DNA from: Rhyzopertha dominica
Taxonomy: Eukaryota > Arthropoda > Insecta > Coleoptera > Bostrichidae
NCBI GenBank assembly: GCA_025024175.1
Contig: QCXZ01000137.1
Location: 1,984,001 to 2,048,000, forward strand
Direction of reading: 5' to 3'
Length of the DNA: 64,000 bases
In this document: positions 12,211 through 27,539 of the stretch, one piece after another
Layout: every line of letters begins with the position of its first letter
Position numbering within the stretch: position 1 is the stretch's first letter
Notes under the pieces: generated by a model
What the model was told of the DNA's origin: nothing
The model's database searches: none
What the model saw: the letters and a program-made list of their open reading frames with translations, nothing else
Translations under genes and position numbers: made by a program

Positions 12211-13098
12211 AAATAAGGATGAAAGTGAGTGGCAAATTATTATATATATACTAGTTAATCTGTGTTATTTGTAGTTTAATAATGTAGTTCAATAATTTAT
12301 TAACTTTTTTTAATAGTCTATACAAATGCCTAATATTACAAGGTTATTTATACGCCCCTTGAAAACATACTTTCTAGTCGAGAAATCGTTTCGTAGATAG
12401 AAAAGTGGCTGCAGTAAGGAACTCTGTGGTACCCCGGCATGCTAAATTGTTATTGCAATGGGAAGAAGACGCGCTGTTCTGCGGTGTGGGAAGCTGTGTA
12501 CAGATCATCCCCAACTAAGGTGTCGTTAAAGATGCCCAGTCGTGCATCATCTTTCGCGGTTGCAGCAATGAACATCCCGGTTAGTGCCGTTAATACAAGC
12601 CCGGCGGCACGTTACCTGATACACGGGCGAGCCAACACCTTCAGCGGAACTCTCTCTGTTTTCAAAGTCTAATAAATCTCGCCCGGTAACGGCGCGTTAG
12701 TCATATTATTACGTTATTTAGTAGAACCTCAGGTTATTTACGCGATGTAAAATAACATTATAGCGGGACATGAATATGAACCCGCGCTCCCCGGGGACTT
12801 CTCTCCCGTTTTAACGTTTACCTGCACTTATCTAACTGTTTGTGCGCTTTTAAAATTTCCGCCCGATAATAGGACCGCCGGCAACGGTTCATTTCGCTGA
12901 ATAATGGCGGCACGACGGTTTTTGGGCGAGTTACGGCACGACCCGAAAAGCAAGAGTGCTTATTACGTGATCTACACAGGGCAAGAAGGTGGTTCACTTT
13001 TGGCGGATGCGCCGGTTTATATAAATCGGTTTGTGATTGTCGCATGAATTTATTTTAAATGCTGGAGGTATTCTGAAGTCATCTTCCGATCATAACTA
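12211..13098. other. Intron with GC-rich island (12420-13050)
   Basis: The island has high CpG density and no recognisable protein. It contains TCCCCGGGGA (12788-12797), a partial match to the COE core. A single weak match of this kind is expected by chance and is not called as a site. A regulatory role is possible but unproven. Confidence 0.25.
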
Positions 13099-13303
13099 AT
13101 ATACGAGGGTTATAAGATAATATGTTCTCGGAAAGATCGCTGTCTCTTGAAAACACTGACAAAAAATTATAAGTCTGACGTTTCGGTTACACCTGTAATC
13201 TTTGTCAAAGACGAAGAACCTCAAAATGTGCCTTTCCGAGAATATATTATCTTATATTATGGACGCTGAAAGCATTCACCCTCGTATACGAGGGTTATGT
13301 CAT
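13099..13303. repeat. Short hairpin repeat, copy 1
   Basis: The repeat is flanked by a direct repeat tatacgagggttat (about 13099-13112 and 13287-13300). It has inverted arms (aagataatatgttctcgg and its counterpart ccgagaatatattatctt). The centre holds gacgtttcggttacacctgt followed by ctttgtcaaag. It shares long stretches, including gaatgctttcagcgtcc, with the copy at 54280-54530. It has no coding capacity and is probably a non-autonomous mobile repeat. Confidence 0.7.
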
Positions 13304-14500
13304 AATTCCTGCATATATATCAAGCTAGAGCTGAACTGGCGATGGTGGTTTCATATCAGTTTTCATTTAACAAGGAACAGATTAATCATTCACAAACCAT
13401 ATTAAAATACTGTTGGAAATCACACATTTAAGTTCAGCAGTAAAAAAAACTTAATACAGAATGTGTCAATATGTCTACGTTAAAAATCACAATCTTCCAT
13501 CATAACAAATCTCTTAAAACAGCAATACTTTCTAGTATTTTATATTATTCATATATATTATTCAAAATCCCTCCTACTTGTGTTTCAATTATTTGATACA
13601 TCTCCATCGCATACATTGTTAAAATTTTGACACTCTATAGAAAAAATCGCATTTGACTGGTATTTTAGAGGAATTTTATCTTTGGGTTTACTAAAACAGC
13701 TTGTGTGTTTTTTGATTTTCTTTGTGCAGATTTGGATCTTTTCAGTGTGACTACCAAACTTGTAATATCAGAAATGAAGAGATACGAAACGAGCAATTCC
13801 TTTTATGTTATTTATTGAAGAATCTAGATCTTCCTGGTGCTCCACATTTTTTTAATTGCTTGCATTATTTACATTTTGACAGAAAAAATAGTTAGCAGTA
13901 AATTTGGCATGAGCTTTGTAATAACATAATTTAAAGTTTTTTTGTTTAATAAACTTGGATGTGAATATTTCATAGTTCTGTATTTCATTTATTTTTACTC
14001 TAATTGAATGGTTCCATAGAATATCTTAAGGAAGGAGGTAGGTCCAAAATGAGTGTGTTATTATGTCTTACGACCCTATTTTCAAGAAGGGTATACTACT
14101 ATCAACCTCTCTTATAATTATGAATTTAATATGTTTATCAAAAGATAATCAATAGTAATACACCAACAACTTATTTAATGAAAATTATATTATATTAAAT
14201 TATATTGCGTTAATGTAAGGCGCTCAATTTTGTGTCCATGTCACAACCAAAAATTTGTTTATAGTATTTTTCATCTAAGTGAAGTAGTTGTTATCTAGGA
14301 CGAAAGATATCATCTTTAATAGCAGTTTTGCACCAGCAACTTAACTGCTTTAGAATATTTCCAAAAGACTTAGCAAAATGAAAACAATCCTTTAAGTAAT
14401 ATGTGTTAGTGGTATCATACGCTTTTACTAAATGAAAATTAATATTAAACCACAAAATAGAAGAGACACGAACTACTACATGGTATATTGGAAAAGTTTA
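13304..14500. other. AT-rich intron, nothing recognised
   Basis: No ORF or repeat of note was seen. Confidence 0.3.
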
Positions 14501-14504
14501 TCAT

Positions 14505-14665
14505 ACAGCACCTTTTTTTATAACTAAAATGCATGTCTATGCTGTGCTGTCTGCACCGCAACCAACTGCATCTAGCTATCATTATACCTCATCAGCGCAG
14601 TTTATGCCTAGTGCAGACTGCATGGCATAGAACTGGTTTTACCTATATACCAAAGGCTTGGTATG
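14505..14665 (-). repeat. Hairpin repeat with hammerhead-like core, copy 1
   Basis: The segment matches, in reverse complement, the copy at 34120-34245 (shared caagcctttggta and tctatgccatgc). Its arms 14536-14556 and 14611-14631 pair over 21 bases with three mismatches. Between them on the minus strand lies CTGATGAG (14595-14588), followed by a possible stem with an AATG loop. The GAAA box expected in a hammerhead ribozyme is degenerate here. It is most likely a relic of a small structured retroelement. Confidence 0.55.
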
Positions 14666-17600
14666 GCATCATATGATGATGATCATGACTAAAATATAGT
14701 CGAAAGCTCATCACTAAAGGTCAAATATCCCGCAATTATCATTATAACATATAATACTGGCCCCACAGCCAACTCTCGAGGAGCTCCACGTACACAACCC
14801 GAGCAACAAAAAATCCTCCGCATCTATGCGTCATGAAAATCTCCGTTGACAAAAGAAAAGAAAAGTTTTCCGCTGCATAATCCCATTTCCAACCCTTAAA
14901 CCGAAAACCGCCCCCAACGCCGTTGTGCATCCGCGCCTCCAAAGTTTCACTCGATTTCGTCCCGGCACTTTCGGCATTATGAATCGCTTATAAATTAAGT
15001 TGAGAATGAAACGACAGAGCAACGGGGATGTTACTTGTTCGTTCAACTTTCTCGAAACCCTAACCAACTTAGCGTCGAACAACTTCAGCGGCAACCCTTT
15101 GGAAAACGGGAGGGTACAACGTGCGGTTTAACAGGGCCGTGTAAATTTCAGGGAGAGAAAGTATAACGTCGGATTAACGTGAAGGTGCAGGACGTAAGTT
15201 AGTAATGAGGCAAGTGTGTTAAATCAGGCAGACGTATAAAAGGAATTATTATATCTTTCAGTAATGCGACATTTTCTTCTTGACGTGTGGGTAGAATAAA
15301 ATGTAGTGATTAATATGTACCGATCAGATCCTTTCCTATATTGTGGTGAAGGATTTTCTTCCATGAACTCTTCTGTTTCTTTCCACGTCCTAATCTTAGA
15401 TATAACCTTTGCGCGTCATGTCATTTTATATTCTTTTTTGTAATATACCTACAATTGCTTTATTCCAAGTGTTCCCTTCCTTCTCGACCATATGTCATTT
15501 ACATTTATTAATTAATCTATCTTCTTGTGTTTTAATGGACCTATTACGACACGGAAACCTAAATATTCAAATAACAGACAGATTTTGTAGATTACCTATC
15601 TAATTGTTGAATTCAAAACTTGATAATTTCCTTAAATAATTATTTCCTTTCCTTGCAGGTCAGAATTTTGCAATAATCTGATCAATTTTCTTAATGCCAG
15701 CTCGTTGAACCATACGCTTTCTGATTTTGGAATAATGAATAATGTAGAAATCTTTTCAGTTATGAGAAAATTTTCGAAGTAAATAATTGACACGTTTTCT
15801 GCTATATCCGTTGCTTTGTATTTGTTGCACATTATCTGAACTTGTTTTTTCATTATGTTTGGACATTATTTTTATGTGTCCTGTCAAATAGGTTGGAGGT
15901 AGAAACTTTATAGAGATATCTAAATAATAACCTACATTCATATATCAAACAGACAATGTAAAATTAGCAAATTTCCATTTTCTTCTTCGTTTATTTTTTT
16001 GTTGTTGATTTTAGCTAATTTCCGTTTGTTAGAAATATAGTAGTACCAACTTCCTAGGCAAAAATTACGTAAACCAAAATTCAGTGCTAGAAATTAAATT
16101 AAAACCTTAAAAAAAGCAATTTGTTTCTTAACAAAAAAAAAGTTTTCCCACAAGCAAGAGACCACAGTCTCAGTTATTTAATACTTATATTTGAACAAAC
16201 TATTATCCAGAAATTTCAGTAGCATTACTTTGATTCGGTCGTTTTAGCGGTGGTATATATAGGTTGATATGTACACTGTATTTTTTATTTTTGTGACATT
16301 TCAGTTTCATCTAATGTATCATTTCAGTTTCCTTTATAGTTAACATTCGCGTATTTAGTATCTGCACCGGTTGAATTTCCATATTGTTTTGATTTTTTAC
16401 TGTCTGCATTACGAGTAAGGAAGAGTTGTCAGATTTAAAATAAAATTTTGATTAAATTGCGAAAACGATATGTTTTATTTGGTAGATTGTTGCATAATTA
16501 TGAAGTAAAACTACTAGGTGTACCGATTATGTGAAAGAACCAAATTAACTTCACTCTCAACGTATTTTTTTCTCAAGTTTCGTTTTCTTGCAATATGTGC
16601 GTCTTTAACCTGAGCCAATTAGTAAATAAAATAGAATACGATAGCATGTTTAAGTCGAATATATACAGATATTCTTGAGAAACTATTCATATGCTCTATT
16701 TTGCTATCTTCCTGAAAAATTTGACAAAGTCGTCCATTAATATTTCAATTTCATTATTATATTACATATGCATTATCCACGCCTACATATTTTGCTACCA
16801 TCTTAGATCTTGATGGTGTGTTCAGCAATTTTTAAAAGTAATAATGATGTAGTTGTATGTTATGGGGTATATTTTGACATAAACATAACCCAAGCATATT
16901 ATACATAATGTATTTTTATTTGAATTTTATTGCCACTAGTTGCTTAACAAAACATAACTGCGTAACAATTAGCCGTGGGAAGTAAACCGACAATTAGTCA
17001 TCAACGGTGGTTTTCATGTAGGATTCTAGAAAGCTATACCGCCAATAAAACATAAAATCTCTTACGTGTGGGAGTTTAGGTATGGCCTTCAAATGTACGT
17101 CAATAAAGGAATTTCTTCTATCTTAAGAAATCCGTACAATCTGTCGACGTCGGCATCCACCGTAGCAACTGAAAAGGATAAACAATTGAAACCGCGAGCT
17201 TAGAAGCATGATAATTATTCTTCTTCATCTTTGGTGTCCCTTAAATTGGTGCTACTTGAGGTACCTAAATTTGTTTATCAAGCCAACTAAATGGTTTAAG
17301 ACTTCTTTCAGCGAGCTCGTGCCGGCTCATTTTCGCGTGCATTGTGCAAGCAACCCCGAACATTAACCGCGTGCAGCATCCTATTACCGCCCCATATGGC
17401 CGTGGGGCAGTCGGCTGCCTTATGTTACTGCTGTGCTCCTAACTAATGTATGTACGACCGGGGCGGCGGACTTACAAGATAAATAGAGCAGCACTGGCCT
17501 CCGGCAAGGAGACTAACGCGATATAAGGGACCCCAGCCGGCCAACTCCTTGTAACCAGATTACATAACGCGATAGTCTGTCACGGAATTATTCCCGTTTA

Positions 17601-20600
17601 TATGTATATATACAGACGTCCTGGGGGCACACGTTCGTCGGGGACAGACCGACCTGCGATGAATGCGTGTACGTGCAACCCAAACTGCGATGAACATGGG
17701 ACATGGCGTACAAGGGGGCTTTTGGCTGATAGGTGAGCTTTTCTTATTCAGAGAATATTTTCGCGCATTAACGTCTTAAAGCGCAATTTCAAAACTATAA
17801 AGAAATTTATTTTCAGGGACCGCATTTACGTAAACAGAAATGCTTTTGTGCTGCACATATTCAGCGCCAGTGTACACGTATAAAACTTAAAAGTAATGCA
17901 AACTTGTTTGACAGATTGGATTATATTTGCTTAAAGCAGGTTTTATAAAATAAGTACGTCAGTCTTATTGTGCTTTCCACAACGTTGCTGCATCAAAATA
18001 GGACTTGTAACAGACGAAACAATCACAACTGTGATGATGAAAATCCTCATGAAAACATACAACGTCATTTTTAAAATCGTTGACGGTTTAATGTTTATTG
18101 TGCAATTAAAAATGATAGCATTCTGTGTCTACATGTCTACGAGGAAATTGTAACATCGATGGGTACATAACAATTTTGGAAGAAGTTGTTGGAAATTTAA
18201 CAATATGCGATGCAATTACTGCGTGTATCAGCACAATAAAGATGCTGTTGCAGAAATTTTACAAGAAATGTCGAGTTAATCTCATGGATTGTTTCGTTTG
18301 GGGTTATACAAAAAAGAGATTTACCACTAATCAACTAAACATCCAGAAAGGGAAGACGTGATTTTTCTTCTTTTTAAATTTACTTTCAACTTTAAAAAAA
18401 TCGTGCAGCGTAATATGATTTAAAAGCACCAGGATTTACAAAAGCTTCACGATTTTCCGATTCGAAATCGAATTACCCGATTCGCCCCCCTCCTCTCCTA
18501 GAGAAGATTTATAAATAACGCTGGCCCCATCTCGTTAACGTTAATTTGTAACAAACCTATTTGCCACTTCTTTATATTCCGGTGATCGTTATCGCCCGAC
18601 TAAAGCGAGCAATTTATCTTCGGAAGGCGAATTAAGCGGAAGCGGGGGCGTGTTACGGTGAATCCGACCGAATCAGCACATTACCGAAAAGAAAAAAGAT
18701 TAGCCCGGCGCTAATGTGCTGCTTACGCGTACGTGGGCTCGGGGGCTAGTGATCCCACAGGCCCACTTGTCCTTTGGAGAGGACTGGGGCAGTGTCGTGC
18801 CGAAAGGGGTCAGATGAGGTCCATAAAATGAAGAGAATGGATCAGATCGCGCTTGGTACAGAAAAAAAGACGAAACAGTGACTATTTTAATCTAGGCTTT
18901 TAGCGCACTTACATACAGTTAGCGAAGGGTGAAAATGACTTAGTCGTACTACACATTTACTGAAAAATAGAAAAAAAAATTCATATTGGTTTTTCAAATT
19001 TCTTTTTTTCTTTTGGAAGGGAGGATTTTTAGTTTATTTGATTCATTAGTAAAACTATTATAATATAGATCCCACTGCTCCAGTTCCGCAGAAGTAACAG
19101 CAAATACCCTTAGAACGATCTAGTAGTGCCTCTACATACCCAGAAAATAATTATTGGTAGTCGTAGCAAAACTGTAAATATTCTAGTTATAGTATTGTAA
19201 TAAAATATATACAATTGGCTTAAACTTAAAAGGAACATTGCAGTTGAATATTTGGCAAGATGCATTCTGTGAGGTTTGTATAGTTTTNCAGTAAAAACTT
19301 AAACTTGTTTTTTTCTCTTAAAACTACCCTATTTTTCTTATATTCAAGAGATAAGCTAAATTATATTCCTGAAAAAGGTTAACAACTCTATCTAAGTACT
19401 CGTACCATAATACACGTACTATTTATACTAAAGAATTGATCATAGCAGACTGAACAAATTAAAGGAGCTGTTTAATAGATGTGCATTAAATTTGTTGCTC
19501 AAATACCCTCAAAATCGCCTAGAGTGATTAGCAGAAGTTCCAAATCGTTTGTTGTATGTGTCACATATTCCTTTATTTGAAAAACGTGTTTCTTCAGATC
19601 AAATAATTTCATTATAGAAATTGGAGTCCTCTAGACACATTTGCAAATACCAATTGCAAAAAAGGCCTCGTCGCATAGATGCGAATCGTTTCCACAGTTC
19701 CAAATGACTGTCATCCGAATTCTTACAAATAACCTGTTAAAACAGTAACTTCTCATATTTCTTTTTGTGGCTTTTGATATATCTTGGGCCTGGGTTGCAC
19801 GAAGGAACCATATATGATGAAACTGTCGATCAGTCAGCTGAATATATTCAATTTTTTTTGTCGTCGTGCTGGATATGTCTACAATATGATTGACTATCCA
19901 AAACTAAGTTTCGATCTGACTGAAATAAGAATCTTCAAAAATTCATATATAGACAGTTTGAGTAATATATCGTAAAGTCATGACGTGCATGATAACAATT
20001 ATTGTTACGTGTGTATGTTATGTCTTAAGTATAGGTGTTCCATTTATATTATAAAAAATGTAGGTTGGTGTCATTCCAAATGTGCTAGTAAAGTTGATGG
20101 TTCAACGCAACATTAAAGTGTAACTGGGTTTTTTACCCATCAAGTTTATATATTCCCTCTTTAAAGATAATATTGAAGTATTCAATTTTAAAAATACAGT
20201 GAAAGTAGGAAAGAATGGCACAACAAACTTATTTTACAAATTTCAGGAACGTCTGAATCAAATTTTATACAATTTACTTGTGTTATTTATTCACAAGTCA
20301 ACTTGATTAGAAATGTTACCACTTCTTTTCTCACCTCATATTATAATAATAAGCAGAAATTCCACTAAGTTTGGTACCATGCGTTTTCTAACAAAAACAA
20401 TCTTCCAGCCAACGATTTAATTGGCATATTGGCACTTCTTGAAGCTGTTTTGCGTACGCCACTGTCCCAAGGTTTGTCAGCTTGGCGCTCGGTGGTCCAT
20501 GCATTATGCAGATCGACTTCTCGGCTGTCATCAATTAATAAAACCCGTATCACGAGATCTTAATATTTGATGCAGGTTCCATTACGGGAGCCAGGTGGGG

Positions 20601-20884
20601 GGCAAGGTAAGGCACAACGGAAGCTGCTGATACTCCTAAGCACGATCGAATGCATGCTAAGCCGGAACTACAAAAGAGCCCTGTAGGGATGCGGAATTAT
20701 GTTTATTAACTTAAAAGAGATAATTATTATTAGATATAGCACAACAAAAATCCGTGTCATGCTGTTTTGTTCTTTCTAAATTGTTGTCTTTAGTAGGGGA
20801 TCCAGGATTTCGGTTTGGGAGAGGCTTGACCTAACTGAGGGGAGGGTTTTACACTTAAACCATAAAATACTAGAAAGGTATACA
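14666..20884. other. Large intron stretch with three GC-rich islands
   Basis: GC-rich, CpG-containing islands stand out at about 14740-15130, 17290-17740 and 18470-18850, with a smaller one at 20380-20680. None has a convincing coding frame. The second contains TATA-like strings (tatataag near 17521) and a possible donor site (tag/gtgagc near 17730), so an unannotated noncoding exon cannot be excluded. The AT-rich DNA between them shows no recognisable gene or complete element. Confidence 0.3.
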
Positions 20885-21050
20885 GCATTTTATTTTGACA
20901 TGTTGTTTTCCGTGCTGCTTCCCACGTTTATTTTGCATGGTCTTGACGTTTCNACACTCATATTGGTGTCTTCCTCAGAAGTAGCTCTGACACTTAGGAA
21001 GCTACTTCTGAAAACCAACGTGAGTGTCGAAACGTGAAACTAAGCAAACC
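20885..21050. repeat. Inverted repeat with hammerhead-like motif
   Basis: Two related half-units face each other: on the minus strand a unit reading CTGAGGAAGACACC with GAGTGT and GAAACGTC (20977-20944), and on the plus strand gctacttctgaaaacc with gagtgtcgaaacg (about 21000-21037). The order CTGAnGA, stem (GACAC/GTGTC), GAAAC recalls a hammerhead ribozyme of the kind carried by Penelope-like retroelements, but an extra base interrupts the stem junction and one base is N. Confidence 0.45.
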
Positions 21051-23408
<2,358 letters not shown>

Positions 23409-25247
23409 GGGCCGTATTCAAAAAAATCTTGTTGGCTAAAATTTTAACTTTTCCACTATAAATTTTTGAAGTTTGTTAGTTGTGATAATTTAACAATCAA
23501 TAAAACATAGAAGCGTTTATAACAAATTTTATTTAATGCAGACCTGATGCTAACTGGCGCGACACGCGATTTATTTTTATGTGCGATAATTTATTGGTTT
23601 TAAATTTTCCGATGTATAAAATAAAAGTCTTTGCATGTCATAACGANTTTATACAAATTCAATATAAAAACATATANATTAGTTAGTAGAAAATTATTTA
23701 TATGTGTTAGAAAGAATTTACAATAGTGCACAATAAAATTTATACACAGTATCGATTATGTTCATTACAGCTTGTTAATAAGCACATTACTAGAGTCACA
23801 AACTAAAAAAATAACTCACTATCACTTTCACTGCTAAAATCACGATTAACTTCTATTATTAATTATTGTACATGATTCGCTCTGTAGCGATTTTCAATGC
23901 CCAGTACAATTCAGTTCTTTTTAGCAGCATTTCATTGCTAAATTTTCCACCGGTGTTTCCTCGTCGAATTCAATGTTTCAACTTCTCCCATATCATTTCA
24001 ATGGGGTTGAAAATGCAATGATATGGGGGTAATCGTAGAATGGTGTGTCCACATTCAGAAGCGAGAATGTCTATTTTGAATTTTTTCGAAGCACTTCCAA
24101 CAATGGTTTTTTTGTGTAGTCCTCTTCGAAATATAAATCTTCTTTTCTTAAAAACTCTTGAATGGTTGCCTTATTACTTGCTGNATTTGGAATTTTATCC
24201 AGTTGCACCGAATGGTAACTAGCGTTGTCCATTACTATGACGCTGTTTGGTGGCAATTTGGGCAATACAATGTTTTTGAGCCAATTTTTAAACACTTCTG
24301 CATTCATATAAGAATAATAATCGGCGCTTGCTTCTTTTAAGTTTTTACATCCAAGATACAGGGCTCCAGGAACGAAACCGTTTTCACCTCCTGCGTGTAG
24401 AATCATTATTCTTTTTCCTTTTGACGCCGGAATATTGCCGTTGCTCTTCTCTGAGTCATCAACCCATCCTTTTTTTATTGTATCATGGGTATCATACCAT
24501 GTTTCGTCGAGGAAAAATATCGAACGATTTTCCTGCCTATACAGTTTTATAGATTTTAAATAATCGTATCTCCACTTTCTTATTACCTGGCTTTCCATCA
24601 AGCATTGCTTCTTCTCCACCTTTTTCATTAAAAAGCCAATGGTGTTAACATACTTTTGCACAATATGCTCGGAGCAGTCGATTAAGCACTCAGGTATATG
24701 CCGCGACAGATTCTAGTGATAAGAATGAACATATGTAATTGTTTCGGAGGTACTCAGTTGCCCCACGGTTTAAAATCAGCAATAATCTGTTTGACCAGTT
24801 GCCCTACGAAATGTATTTGTCACAAACGCCTCTTAATAAGTGGCTAAATGTAAGCATATATGTAGGTATGACTGAATAAGTGAAAATATTGCACTTGGTA
24901 CGCTTATATGCTGTAAAACTTTAAAATATAAGTAAACACATATGCTTTTAATACTGTTTATAGTAGGNGTAGAATAGTAGAAAATATACAGATATATACA
25001 AAATGTTAACCTGTGAAGAAACAGGGCAGAGGACGATTGCACACCGGAAACAAGAATTAGAAAGTATGGGCTACCGCTTTGAAATTGGAATGTTTACCAT
25101 TCATGGTTATAAAAATAGATACTACTCATTAAATTAGGAAAGAATACGATTTGGTCATACAAGTACATAAAAGCTATTCGATGAGAAATATTTATGTGTA
25201 CGGAAAAAAATTCTAGAAAAGCCTAAACACAATTTTTGGATACGGAT
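23409..25247 (-). mobile_element. IS630/Tc1-like DNA transposon, opposite-strand copy
   Basis: The element is homologous to the one at 5083-6690 in reverse orientation. Its 3' end begins gggccgtattcaaaaaaatc (23409) and its 5' end is at about 25247, where the minus strand reads atccgtatccaaaaattgtg. The transposase lies at about 24661-23890. About 24680-25190 does not match the sister copy and is longer than it, so the N-terminal part has been replaced or interrupted. Scattered Ns and stops mark it as inactive. Confidence 0.75.
23890..24661 (-). pseudogene. IS630/Tc1-like transposase, N-terminally truncated
   Basis: The main ORF (24661-24071) runs from KKVEKKQCLMESQVIRKW through LDETWYDTHDTIKKGW (first catalytic Asp) and GFVPGALYLGCKNLKEA to VIVMDNASYHS (second Asp). 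Beyond it, near 24020-23975, a shifted frame gives CIFNPIEMIWEKL, whose Glu completes a DDE triad. Because this copy keeps the Glu that became Asp in the + strand copy, it is the better guide to the family. The missing DNA-binding N-terminus and the frameshift make it non-functional. Confidence 0.75.
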
Positions 25248-25760
25248 TCACTTTTCTAATTGAGAAAGTGGAAAACAACCGCGTCGTCCTTTATTGATGC
25301 ACTGAGATTTTTTTTACACCATCACAGATTACGGTGATAGCATTACGTAGAGAATAATTTCGTACTAAATGTTGCTTAGTAGCAATAGATTAGCTTTCTA
25401 CCACTAAAACCACAATGTTCGATAGGAAGCGTTTTATAAAAGTAAACATGCCTTATATCGTCGTATATTCACCATTTCTTTATAATTAACAGTTAACAGG
25501 AACCATATAAATACTTCTAAGAAAATAGAAGGAATATCCAAAACAGAGGAATCTGTCGAACATAATATGCTCTTATTATTACAGGTATAACATAGGATCG
25601 GAAAAAAATGACACGACATTGTGTTTTAAATATGCACCTAAATAATGTTTGTGTATTATGNACACTTAAAACAAGACATTTCAGCCATCAAGATTTTCCA
25701 ANCGGTTTCACCTTTCACTTGAACATCTCAGTTCCNTTCCCGCTTTTGCACATCACCACT
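25248..25760. other. Intron between two transposons, nothing recognised
   Basis: AT-rich DNA with several Ns. The last eight bases (tcaccact, 25753-25760) are the target duplication of the next element. Confidence 0.4.
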
Positions 25761-27104
25761 CAGGGGCGCCGACTCCATGGGTGCTCGGGTGCTCCAGCAC
25801 CCACGAGAAGTAAATTGTGGGTGCGGAGCACCCACGACCAAATAGGCTTCAACACATGTACCATAAATTCAAACTGACTTATCACAGATATAAAAAAGAA
25901 CTCTTTGTCAAATTTATCAAATTAGAGCGTCTACAGTGCTGTCAGATGATTCAAGCCCACCCAGCCTTGTTTTAGAATTTCTTGTGAAAGCAAGTACGTG
26001 GAAATGTTGCTCAGTTTTTAATATCTGATTTTTTTATTTATTATATTGGAATTTTGATTTATGTGAACCATTTCAAGTATTAATCTCTTGTTTGTATTAC
26101 TTTCTTTATCCTAAATTTTCACATTATCTCACTTAATATGATGTCCATGTGTTCAGTAAGTGAGCATCTATCCCTTTGTTTAGTTATATCACTTTTGTAG
26201 ACGGCCAATCTATTAACCATCCATTGTGATACCTGTCCTATGTGCCTTCACAATCCTCACATTCCAAATGTATATTATAGAACATTTGCATGATATTTTG
26301 CAGGTATTTTTGATTTTAGTGTTGCGAGTAGAGTTGAGCCATGCTTCTTGTTCTCAATTGTAATTTTTATGTTTTCATTTTTTAAACGTTCTGAATAATT
26401 TTGTTGTCAATCCAGTAATGTTTGGTAGGGATACATACAGTCTATGATCTACTGTTTGTAGGTTTTTGTCAACCATAGGATCATGATTTACCCTCTGCCC
26501 CACGTCACTCTGCATACTATTGTTAGCTGTGTTTGCGTTACATGAAGTGTTGATAAATCAGTAGTAGAATAGAAGATTTTATTTATCAACGCTCTCGGGT
26601 ATGAATTGTGTATTAGTAAATTTTCTAATATTTAAATTTTTTTCAATAAATTGTGAATATTTTATTTTAATAATTCTATGTTTCATCTGTTTTACAAAGT
26701 TTATTTTAACTTGTGTCGAATGATTTGAGACGTGGTTTATATACCTCCTCGATGAGGTTGGTTTCCGTTACCAATACAGTATTATTTTATAATTTTTTCG
26801 TATATCTTTGGTTTCAAAAAGAGTACTCCACATTCTACCTCTCGTTCTGTAGTGAATTGAACACAGTTTCTTTCATAAAAAAGTTTGTCGATGACTAATG
26901 CTGGTACCAACAAAGGTACTAGGACAAATCTAGCATTTTTGTACTTATTTTTTTCCTCTTACGTATCTTTCTATTTATATCATACATATTTCTGTCATAT
27001 TGCATGTGTACCTATTGAGCTCTATTGGACGGATTCATAGATACTATTTTCACGATTATGTTAGCATGAGCACCCACGAGGTTTTCTAAAAGCTGGCGCT
27101 CCTG
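25761..27104. mobile_element. hAT-like non-autonomous element, copy 1
   Basis: It starts caggggcgcc and ends ggcgctcctg, a 10-bp imperfect inverted repeat of hAT type. It is flanked by an exact 8-bp duplication tcaccact (25753-25760 and 27105-27112), the size hAT transposases produce. A second copy with its own 8-bp duplication is at 38728. Relative to that copy, this one has about 550 extra bases at roughly 26505-27065. No hAT transposase is present. The minus strand of about 26100-26350 matches a degenerate Penelope-type GIY-YIG endonuclease segment that is better seen in the second copy. Confidence 0.85.
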
Positions 27105-27112
27105 TCACCACT

Positions 27113-27539
27113 ATCGATATTTTCGCTATGCGACCTTTTACACCCATCGTTCGTAATTCCGCGCCGAGGTTTACGCGCCCTCACAGGAAGGATAAAAATC
27201 ATTTCTGTTTTATCCAAATCCCCAGTAAGACACCTGAATTGAAATAGATGGAAGCCGGTACGTTGCAAAATAAGTCTGGGAAGGGTGGAAGAGTATAGCT
27301 CGCAGTAGATTTGGGATCTAGGCAGGTTAGTTTGGCGAAATTGATGGCCACTGCGTCTGCGACGTAATAGGATCCAGGTGGAACAAACACAGAATTCGAA
27401 TAGGTTACCAACGAAAGAATGTTGTTGATCAGATGTTGGCAAAGTGCACAGAACTAAATTATGTAACATTAATATAGTAGTGTTCTTCAAAAATTAAATT
27501 GAAAGTTTAATTAGCTTGCGATTTTGTGTGCGACTAATA
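27113..27539. other. Intron, nothing recognised
   Basis: Two overlapping minus-strand ORFs (27490-27086 and 27411-27199) have no recognisable family and straddle the preceding element boundary. They are probably chance readings. Confidence 0.3.

Noticed and set aside
12788..12797. TCCCCGGGGA as a second COE site
   Set aside because: It matches only the inner TCCCNNGGGA and lacks the outer T/A pair; such partial matches are expected by chance.
17641..17740. Cys-rich reading near 17660 as the missing zinc-knuckle exon
   Set aside because: It does not match the COE spacing or the invariant CCDKKSC and NRNETP residues, and it contains a stop.
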